Position numbers and translations under genes: made by a program
In this document: piece after piece, positions 58,401-64,000 of the stretch
Position numbering within the stretch: the first letter of the stretch is position 1
How the letters are laid out: every line of letters begins with the position of its first letter
The notes under the pieces: generated by a model
What the model saw: only the letters and a program-made list of their open reading frames with translations
Told to the model about the DNA's origin: nothing
The model's database searches: none
Source: Nocardia africana NBRC 100379
Lineage (GTDB): Bacteria; Actinomycetota; Actinomycetes; Mycobacteriales; Mycobacteriaceae
NCBI RefSeq assembly: GCF_001612635.1
Contig: NZ_BDAV01000001.1
Span: forward strand, 62,001 to 126,000
Direction of reading: 5' to 3'
Length of the DNA: 64,000 nt

Positions 58401-60390
58401 GAGCCTGCTCGCCGAACTGCTGGGACGGGTGGAACTGCGCGAACTGCTCGACGCCGCGGTCCTCGAACTGACCGAACGCGAACTGCAGCGGCTCACCCCC
58501 GAACGCCATGCCCGCGACGCCGAAGGGCTCGCCGACCTGCTACGACTGCTCGGCCCGCTCACCCCGGCCGAGGCGGCCGCGCGCTGCACCGCCGACCCGG
58601 GACCGTGGTTCGCCGAATTGCTGCAGGCCAGGCGCGTTCTCGAGGTGTCGTTCGCGGGATCGCGGTGGTGGACGGCGATCGAGGACGCCGCCCGGTTGCG
58701 CGATGCCCTCGGCGTTCCCCTGCCGATCGGCACCCCGGCGGCCTTCATCGAACCGGTCGCCGATCCGCTGGGCGATCTGATCGGCCGCTACGCCCGCACC
58801 CACGCCCCGTTCACCCTCGACGCCGTCGCCCGGCGCTTCGGGATCGGCCCGGCGGTGGCCGCCACCGCCCTCCATCACCTCGGCGCCGAGAAGCGCGTTG
58901 TGGAGGGCGAATTCACGCCGGGTTCGGCCGGTGCGGAATGGTGTGACGCGCAGGTGTTGCGACGGCTGCGCCGCCGTTCGCTGGCCGCGGCGCGCAAGGA
59001 GGTCGAGCCGGTATCCACGGGCGCGTTCGGCCGGTTCCTGCCGGCATGGCAGCATATCGGCACCTCGACGCTGCGCGGCGTGGACGGTGTGGCCGCGGTG
59101 GTGGAACAGCTTGCGGGCGTGCCGATTCCGGCGTCGGCGTGGGAGTCGCTCATTCTGCCGTCGCGGGTGCGCGACTACGCACCGGCGATGCTCGACGAAC
59201 TCACCGCCTCCGGTGAGGTGCTCTGGTCCGGCCACGGCGCCATCACCGCCAAGGACGGCTGGATCGCCCTGCATCCGGCGGATCAGGCGCCGGTCACGCT
59301 GGCACCGCCGCAGGAGATCGACTTCACCGATGTGCAGGTGCGGCTGCTGACGGCGTTGGGTGCGGAGGTGGTGGTGCGGGCCGGCGACGCGATCGCGCTC
59401 GATGCCGACGCCGCGGTCGCCACCGAATCGGGTGCGTCCGGCGGCAACGGGATCGTCGCGGTCGCCGGCGGCGCCTACTTCTTCCGGCAACTGTCCGACG
59501 CCACCGGGGTGCTCGACGACGCGGCCGTCGCGGCGGCACTGTGGGAGCTGGTGTGGGCCGGATACCTGTCCGGCGACACCTTCGCACCGGTGCGGGCGCG
59601 GCTGTCCGGCACCACCCGCAGCACCACCGCCCACCGCACCCCGCGGCGCACCCCACGCGGGCGGATGTACCTGCCGCGACCGGCCATGCCGACCCGGACC
59701 GGCCCTCCCGCGGTGGCCGGTCGATGGTCGCTGCTGCCACAGCGCCTGCCGGACAACACGATTCGCGCTCACGCCACCGCCGATCTGCTGCTGGAACGCT
59801 ACGGGGTACTGACCCGGGGTTCGGTGCAGAACGAGGAGATTCCGGGCGGCTTCGCGCTGATGTACCGGGTGCTCACCGAATTCGAGGATCGCGGGCGCTG
59901 CCGGCGCGGCTATTTCGTCGACACCCTCGGCGGGGCGCAGTTCTCCACCACCGATGTGGTGGATCGGCTGCGCTCCTATGATTCCGACCGGTCGGGCGCC
60001 GACACCGGCCGGGCCGGCACGGTCGCGCTCGCCGCGTGCGATCCGGCCAATCCGTACGGCGCCGCCCTGCCGTGGCCGAAGAACGCGGGCGAGGGAGCCG
60101 GACATCGCCCGGGCCGCAAGGCGGGTGCCCTGGTCGTCCTGGCCGCCGGCGAACTGGCCCTCTACCTGGAACGCGGCGGCAAGACGCTGCTCACCTTCAC
60201 CGAGGATCCCCGGATCCGGACCGAGGCCGCGGCCGCACTGGCGGCGCTGGTCCACGACCGCCGGATCGACTCGCTGGTCGTCGAACGCGTCGACGGGGAA
60301 TCGGTACACGGCAACACTTTCGCCACCTTCCTCACCGACGCCGGATTCCACACCACTCCCCGGGGCTTCCGGCTCCGGAGCACCGCATGA
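55468..60390 (+). CDS. lhr: ATP-dependent helicase Lhr
   Basis: Large SF2 3'-5' DNA helicase/translocase of mycobacterial Lhr type, acting in DNA repair, 1640 residues. Motif I is IAPTGSGKT (K46), motif II VDEVH (163-166), motif III LSATVRPP (197-204), motif VI LQRVGRAGHQ. The ring-forming winged-helix and C-terminal domains fill the rest, with DLPALRDLLTNVARRKLRLV and FLPAWQHIGTSTLRGVDGV. Between residues about 645 and 722 is a low-complexity segment rich in Gly, Arg, Ser and Pro that I do not recall from mycobacterial Lhr. Nei2 follows after 41 bases, the same pair as Rv3296-Rv3297. ATG at 55468 is chosen by fit to the family. Confidence 0.94.
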   Translation: MQQFSRPTQEWFDGAFPAPTTAQLGAWEAISAGEHTLVIAPTGSGKTLSAFLWAIDRLATREPTDGPQRTAVLYISPLKALAVDVERNLRAPLVGITRTAARLGMPAPEISVGVRSGDTTPADRRTLQRRPPDILITTPESLYLMLTSAARETLSQVGTVIVDEVHAIAGSKRGAHLALSLARLDQLTERPAQRIGLSATVRPPQEVGRFLVGSAPITIVSPPAPKTFDLSVRVPVADMTEPDESDQPGSIWPHVDAAIVDLVLAHRSSIVFANSRRLAERLTARLNEEYAERLAGPDEAEEVAGRREHAPPAQLGSPTEVNHGAAPLLARAHHGSVSKEQRAIIEDDLKSGRLRCVVATSSLELGIDMGAVDLVVQVEAPPSVAGGLQRVGRAGHQVGEISRGVIFPKHRTDVIHCAVASMRMTAGQIEELKIPAHPLDILAQQTVAACALEPIDVDEWFETVRGTGSFATLPRSAYESVLDLLSGRYPSDEFAELRPRLVWDRDAGTLTGRPGAQRLAVTSGGAIPDRGLFPVFMVGEKASRVGELDEEMVYESRVGDVFALGATSWRIEEITHDRVLVSPAFGLPGRLPFWHGDSLGRPAELGAALGEFVRTAGRAVERAPAGRIAELVRDAGGSGAAFDGEALDSGGPATRGGGRQQFSRRAVGNSADSIDGEQPQFSAAQPESPARQRRTPADPSGNGATRRAPSRSRAGATAGTKGGELVELEQLVHAAGLDDFATANLVSLLAEQRQATGHLPTDRTLLVERFRDELGDWRLILHSPYGLPVHAPWALAVGARLRERFGVDAAPTASDDGIVVRLPDTTDDPPGAELFVFEPDEIDDVVTEQVGGSALFASRFRECAARALLLPRRDPGRRAPLWQQRQRAAQLLDVARKFPDFPILLETVRECLRDVYDLPALRDLLTNVARRKLRLVEVETASPSPFANALLFDYIGQFMYEGDSPLAERRAAALSLDSSLLAELLGRVELRELLDAAVLELTERELQRLTPERHARDAEGLADLLRLLGPLTPAEAAARCTADPGPWFAELLQARRVLEVSFAGSRWWTAIEDAARLRDALGVPLPIGTPAAFIEPVADPLGDLIGRYARTHAPFTLDAVARRFGIGPAVAATALHHLGAEKRVVEGEFTPGSAGAEWCDAQVLRRLRRRSLAAARKEVEPVSTGAFGRFLPAWQHIGTSTLRGVDGVAAVVEQLAGVPIPASAWESLILPSRVRDYAPAMLDELTASGEVLWSGHGAITAKDGWIALHPADQAPVTLAPPQEIDFTDVQVRLLTALGAEVVVRAGDAIALDADAAVATESGASGGNGIVAVAGGAYFFRQLSDATGVLDDAAVAAALWELVWAGYLSGDTFAPVRARLSGTTRSTTAHRTPRRTPRGRMYLPRPAMPTRTGPPAVAGRWSLLPQRLPDNTIRAHATADLLLERYGVLTRGSVQNEEIPGGFALMYRVLTEFEDRGRCRRGYFVDTLGGAQFSTTDVVDRLRSYDSDRSGADTGRAGTVALAACDPANPYGAALPWPKNAGEGAGHRPGRKAGALVVLAAGELALYLERGGKTLLTFTEDPRIRTEAAAALAALVHDRRIDSLVVERVDGESVHGNTFATFLTDAGFHTTPRGFRLRSTA

Positions 60391-60431
60391 GACCGGCGCG
60401 CACCCGCCGGCGCCACAGCGGGTGAGCGGCG

Positions 60432-61238
60432 ATGCCGGAAGGAGATACCGTCTACCTCGCGGCGGCGCGGCTGCGGACCGCGCTGGTGGGAAAGACATTG
60501 ACCCGCAGCGACTTTCGCGTCCCGCGCTATGCCACACTCGATCTGCGCGGCAGCCGGGTCGACAGCGTCGGCAGTTACGGCAAACACCTGTTCGTGCGCA
60601 CCGAGAGAGTCAGCATCCACACCCATCTGAAGATGGAGGGCACCTGGCGGATCTACCGCCCCGGCCAGCGATGGACCAAACCCGGATTCACCGCGCGACT
60701 GATTCTCGCCACCGACGACGCCGAGGCCGTCGGATTCTCCCTCGGCCTGGTCGAGGTGCTGCCGCTCGCCGACGAGCACACCGCCGTCGATCATCTCGGC
60801 CCGGATCTGCTGGGCCCGAATTGGGATGCGGCCGAAGCGGTCCGCCGGCTGCGCGCGGACTCGAAGCGGCCGATCGGGCTCGCACTGCTCGATCAGACCG
60901 TCATGGCCGGAGTCGGCAACATCTTCCGCAGCGAGATCTGTTTCGCCGAGCGGGTCCACCCCGCCACCCCGGTCGGGGACGTACCCGACCTCCCCGGCCT
61001 CGTCGACGCCGCGCACCGCATCCTCGAGCACGCGGCCCACCATCCACCCCGGCCCGCGATGGTCTACGGCCGGCAGCGCCAGCCCTGCCGACGCTGCGGA
61101 TCGATGCTCCTCGTCCGCATGTTCGGCCCGGATGCCGCCTCCGCCACCGCCACCGAACGCGGGATCTACTTCTGCCCCCGCTGTCAGCCCGCACCCGAGA
61201 CTCCGGAACCGAGGGCGGCACGCCGGACCGGCCACTGA
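60432..61238 (+). CDS. nei2: Endonuclease VIII-like DNA glycosylase
   Basis: Fpg/Nei base-excision glycosylase and AP lyase, 268 residues. The N-terminal M-P2-E3-GDTVY gives the Pro nucleophile and catalytic Glu. The helix-two-turn-helix region is LALLDQTVMAGVGNIFRSEI, with E-I-C-F. The zinc finger has C219-x2-C222 and C248-x2-C251 (PCRRCGS, FCPRCQ). It removes oxidised pyrimidines. Placed right after lhr, consistent with a joint repair unit. Confidence 0.93.
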   Translation: MPEGDTVYLAAARLRTALVGKTLTRSDFRVPRYATLDLRGSRVDSVGSYGKHLFVRTERVSIHTHLKMEGTWRIYRPGQRWTKPGFTARLILATDDAEAVGFSLGLVEVLPLADEHTAVDHLGPDLLGPNWDAAEAVRRLRADSKRPIGLALLDQTVMAGVGNIFRSEICFAERVHPATPVGDVPDLPGLVDAAHRILEHAAHHPPRPAMVYGRQRQPCRRCGSMLLVRMFGPDAASATATERGIYFCPRCQPAPETPEPRAARRTGH

Positions 61239-61357
61239 CCGGACGAACCACAATGTTTGCCGACCGATAGCTATATTTCCTTCTGCCGCTAACGTTTCGG
61301 AGCGTGAATGCGACATAGGGGGCGACACAGATCGTCACCGGTCGGGAAGCAGGGCAG

Positions 61358-61531
61358 ATGACATATGCGAGCACCGCGATGCGTCGTAGCACACGGCTCG
61401 TCACCCAGCTGCTGATCACCGCCATCGCCATCGCGGCCACCGTGCTGTTCACCTATGCCCTGCAGCACTCGGCGAGTACGAGCCCCGCGCATTCCGGCCA
61501 CACCTCGGCGCCCGTGTCGACCGCGCCCTAG
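61358..61531 (+). CDS. Small single-pass membrane protein
   Basis: A 57-residue open frame beginning TYASTAMRRSTR (basic), then one membrane helix LVTQLLITAIAIAATVLFTY, and a Ser/Thr/Pro-rich outer tail ending APVSTAP. Positive-inside charge and a clean helix suggest it is real. A second ATG (61379) directly before the basic residues may be the start. No family recognised; it lies alone between nei2 and the convergent glpD. Confidence 0.5.
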   Translation: MTYASTAMRRSTRLVTQLLITAIAIAATVLFTYALQHSASTSPAHSGHTSAPVSTAP

Positions 61532-61546
61532 CGCGGCCCGGAACGC

Positions 61547-63295
61547 CTATCCCTGCGGAAGCGGCACCGGCTCGAGAATCTCCGGACGAGGTTCCGGCGC
61601 GGCCGCGCGCAGGGCATCGGCCGAGACGTCGTCGGGCTGGGTCTGCGACCGGACCTCGGCATCGACCCGGGCGTTGTACGTACCGACCTCGCGCCGGATC
61701 TGCTCCTCGTCCCAGCCCAGCACCGGCGCCACCAGCCGCGCCACCTCCTCGGCGCATTCGGTGCCGCGGTGGGAGAACTCGATGGAGATCCGGGTGCGCC
61801 GGGCCAGGATGTCGTCCAGATGCAGTGCCCCCTCGGCGGCCGCCGCGTAGACCGCCTCCACCCGCAGGTAGCTGGGCGCGTCGGTAATCGGCTGCAGCAG
61901 TTCGGGTTTGCCCTCGGCCAGATCGAGCACATCGGTGATCAGGGCGCCGTAGCGGTTGAGCAGATGTTCGATCCGGTAGGGGTGCACACCGTAGGTCTGC
62001 GCCAGCTGCGGTGTCTGGTTGAGCAGCGCGAAGTAGCCGTCCGCGCCGAGCAGCGGCACCTTGTCGGTGATCGAGGACGACACCCGCTGCGGAATGTCGC
62101 GGGCGGCCAGATCCACCGCGTCGTAGGCCATCACGCGATAGGTGGTGTACTTCCCGCCCGCGATGGCGACCAGGCCGGGGGCGATCTGCGCCACCGCGTG
62201 CTCGCGGGACAGCTTGGAGGTCTCGTCGCTCTCCCCGGCCAGCAGCGGCCGCAGCCCGGCGTACACACCCTGGATGTCGTCGTGGGTGAGGGGGGTGACC
62301 AGGACCTCGTTGATCCGTTCGAGCAGATAGTCGATATCGGCCTTGGTGGCCGCCGGATGGGCCAGATCCAGATTCCAGTCGGTGTCGGTCGTGCCGATGA
62401 TCCAGTGGTTGCTGCCCCACGGAATCACGAACAGTACCGAGGTCTGGGTGCGCAGAATCAGCGCGGCGTCGCTGGCGATCCGATCACGCGGCACCACGAT
62501 GTGCACGCCTTTGGACGCGCGCACATGGAATCGGCCGCGGACATGCGACAGCGCCTGCAACTCGTCGGTCCACACGCCCGTCGCGTTGATCACGACATGC
62601 CCGCGGACCTCGGTGGTGCGCCCGTCCTCGCTGTCACGCACCTTCACTCCGACCACCCGGTCGGCCTCCCGCAGGAAGTCCACGACCTGGGTCGACGTGC
62701 GGATCACCGCACCGTAGTGCGCGGCGGTGCGGGCCACCGTCATGGTGTGGCGGGCGTCGTCGACCACGGTGTCGTAGTAAGTGACCCCGCCGATGAGCGC
62801 GTCCCGGCGCACCCCCGGCGCCAGGCGCAGCGCACCCGACCGGGTCACATGATGTTGTCCCGGAACGGATTTCGCCCCGCCCATGGTGTCGTAGAGCACC
62901 AGGCCCGAGGCGACGTAGGGCCGCTCCCAGCCGCGATGGGTCAGCGGATAGAGGAACCGCAGCGGTTTCACCAGATGCGGGGCCAGTGTCTTCAGGCTGA
63001 GCTCACGTTCCCGCAGCGCCTCGCGGACCAGCCCGAATTCCAGCTGCTCGAGGTAGCGCAGGCCGCCGTGGAACATCTTCGACGAACGGCTCGACGTGCC
63101 CGAGGCCAGATCGCGCGCCTCCACCAGGGCCACCTCCAGGCCCCGGGTCGCGGCATCGAGGGCGATGCCCGCGCCGACGACCCCGCCACCGACCACGATG
63201 ACGTCGAAATGCTTGGCGCCCAAGCTTTCCCAGCTGGCCTCCCGCTGCTCGGGCCCCAGTTCGCCGGTGTGCTGACCGTGTGATTTCTCGTTCAT
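61547..63295 (-). CDS. glpD: Glycerol-3-phosphate dehydrogenase (FAD)
   Basis: Membrane-associated respiratory glycerol-3-phosphate dehydrogenase, 582 residues, passing electrons to menaquinone. The FAD-binding VIVVGGGVVGAGIALDAATR lies near residue 33, then SSKMFHGGLRYLEQLEFGLV and FVIPWGSNHWIIGTTDTDWN, GLRPLLAGESDETSKLSREH and VAIAGGKYTTYRVMAYDAVD. It equals M. tuberculosis GlpD2 (Rv3302c) by position. Divergent from glpK across 133 bases with a palindrome, so the two glycerol genes are probably coregulated. Confidence 0.95.
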   Translation of the reverse strand: MNEKSHGQHTGELGPEQREASWESLGAKHFDVIVVGGGVVGAGIALDAATRGLEVALVEARDLASGTSSRSSKMFHGGLRYLEQLEFGLVREALRERELSLKTLAPHLVKPLRFLYPLTHRGWERPYVASGLVLYDTMGGAKSVPGQHHVTRSGALRLAPGVRRDALIGGVTYYDTVVDDARHTMTVARTAAHYGAVIRTSTQVVDFLREADRVVGVKVRDSEDGRTTEVRGHVVINATGVWTDELQALSHVRGRFHVRASKGVHIVVPRDRIASDAALILRTQTSVLFVIPWGSNHWIIGTTDTDWNLDLAHPAATKADIDYLLERINEVLVTPLTHDDIQGVYAGLRPLLAGESDETSKLSREHAVAQIAPGLVAIAGGKYTTYRVMAYDAVDLAARDIPQRVSSSITDKVPLLGADGYFALLNQTPQLAQTYGVHPYRIEHLLNRYGALITDVLDLAEGKPELLQPITDAPSYLRVEAVYAAAAEGALHLDDILARRTRISIEFSHRGTECAEEVARLVAPVLGWDEEQIRREVGTYNARVDAEVRSQTQPDDVSADALRAAAPEPRPEILEPVPLPQG

Positions 63296-63336
63296 CGCTC
63301 GACTTCCTCCGCACTGTTCGGTGGGATCGTCCTGCG

Positions 63337-63350
63337 TTACCCGTCGGTAA
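63337..63350. promoter_or_regulatory. Palindrome between glpD and glpK
   Basis: TTACC - CGTC - GGTAA, a perfect 5-bp inverted repeat 42 bases before glpD and 79 bases before glpK; a candidate operator for both divergent genes. Confidence 0.5.
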
Positions 63351-63428
63351 TCGCTACTACCCTAGTCCACCGCCGGGCCCCGCGGCGATGTGATGCGCGG
63401 CGCGTGCCAGGTTTAGTAGCCTGCACGG

Positions 63429-64000
63429 ATGCGACGCTTCGTGGCCGCCATCGATCAGGGGACAACCTCGAGCCGATGCATCGTGTTCGACCGCTCCGGC
63501 CGCATCGCCGGCCTCGGGCAGCGTGAGCACGAGCAGTTGTTCCCGCGGCCGGGATGGGTCGAACACGACGCCGAAATCATCTGGCGCAATACCGAATTCG
63601 TGATCGGCGCCGCCCTGGATGACGCCGGGATCGACGCCGGGGACATCGCCGCGGTCGGCGTCACCAACCAGCGCGAAACCACCGTGGTCTGGGACCGTGC
63701 CACCGGGAAGCCGGTGGCCAACGCCATCGTCTGGCAGGACACCCGCACCGCGGCGCTGTGCGACGAGCTGGCCGGCGACATCGGCCCCGCCCGCTACGCC
63801 GACCGGACCGGACTGCCGCTGAGCACGTATTTCGCCGGGCCCAAGCTACGCTGGATTCTCGACAACGTCGAGGGGGTGCGCGCGCGAGCCGAGGCCGGGG
63901 ATTTGTGCTTCGGCACCATGGACAGCTGGATTTTGTGGAAGCTGACCGGCCGCCACCTCACCGACGTCACCAACGCCTCCCGCACGATGCTGATGAATCT
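63429..64000 (+). CDS. glpK: Glycerol kinase, N-terminal part (3' end outside window)
   Basis: First 190 residues of an FGGY-family glycerol kinase, which makes glycerol 3-phosphate for GlpD. The phosphate-binding [54 protein letters not shown] and [15 protein letters not shown] are diagnostic. The frame runs off the window end at [11 protein letters not shown]. The ATG at 63429 is set by the family N-terminus. Divergent from glpD. Confidence 0.95.
   Translation, partial: MRRFVAAIDQGTTSSRCIVFDRSGRIAGLGQREHEQLFPRPGWVEHDAEIIWRNTEFVIGAALDDAGIDAGDIAAVGVTNQRETTVVWDRATGKPVANAIVWQDTRTAALCDELAGDIGPARYADRTGLPLSTYFAGPKLRWILDNVEGVRARAEAGDLCFGTMDSWILWKLTGRHLTDVTNASRTMLMN

Noticed and set aside
61239..61357. 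Possible riboswitch upstream of the small membrane peptide
   Set aside because: Some paired segments and a GGGG run, but no match to a riboswitch consensus that I can defend.

Overview
The window is high-GC, gene-dense actinobacterial DNA, best matched to Nocardia or a close relative in the Mycobacteriales. Supporting signs are frequent GTG and TTG starts, a mycothiol-type maleylpyruvate isomerase fold protein, type VII secretion-like proteins, split pntAa/pntAb/pntB genes and many TetR regulators. The stretch from fadE25 to glpD also matches, gene for gene, what I recall of the Mycobacterium tuberculosis region Rv3274c-Rv3302c. No rRNA, tRNA, CRISPR array, transposase or integrase was seen.

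Left part (1-11.6 kb): the end of a urea carboxylase gene and an allophanate hydrolase (urea to ammonia and CO2). Next come a rhodanese, a BenE-like transporter and an Lrp/AsnC regulator, divergent from a three-gene branched-chain 2-oxoacid dehydrogenase operon (bkdABC, no E3). A hotdog thioesterase, an MFS transporter and a TetR regulator follow.

Accessory island (12.48-16.29 kb): after an SDR gene, a 3.7-kb block is bounded by two 67-bp direct repeats. These repeats are the 3' end of the adjacent MFS drug-efflux gene plus the bases just beyond its stop codon. The block holds a DUF4254 gene, a set of frameshifted minus-strand fragments (one resembling a restriction-endonuclease-like domain), and a small operon with an EspC-like protein, a 473-residue WXG-type protein and two small membrane proteins. 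It is the most unusual part of the window: an orphan type VII-like cassette on a decayed or satellite island with att-like ends.

Middle part (16-32 kb): MFS/MarR efflux pair, GerW-like membrane protein, the pntAa-pntAb-pntB transhydrogenase operon, a HIT / maleylpyruvate isomerase-like / S51 peptidase operon, an HxlR regulator with two small enzymes, a TetR/DHA2 efflux pair with paired operators, a GroES-like protein, a GlcD-type FAD oxidase, a small GNAT and fadE25 with an upstream TetR gene and two identical palindromes.

Right part (32-64 kb): an HTH/PIN toxin-antitoxin module, purE-purK, GtrA, a two-component system, a PH-domain membrane protein, birA, a Ser/Thr kinase, then the acyl-CoA carboxylase block (accA3, sseA, HTH regulator, maf, accE, accD5). 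This block lies in the opposite order to M. tuberculosis; accA3 and accD5 share an upstream palindrome, and BirA would biotinylate AccA3. The lysine catabolism genes lat, lrpA and pcd follow, then an SDR/patatin pair, a VOC protein, the DNA-repair genes lhr and nei2, a small membrane peptide, and divergent glpD and glpK (cut by the window end).
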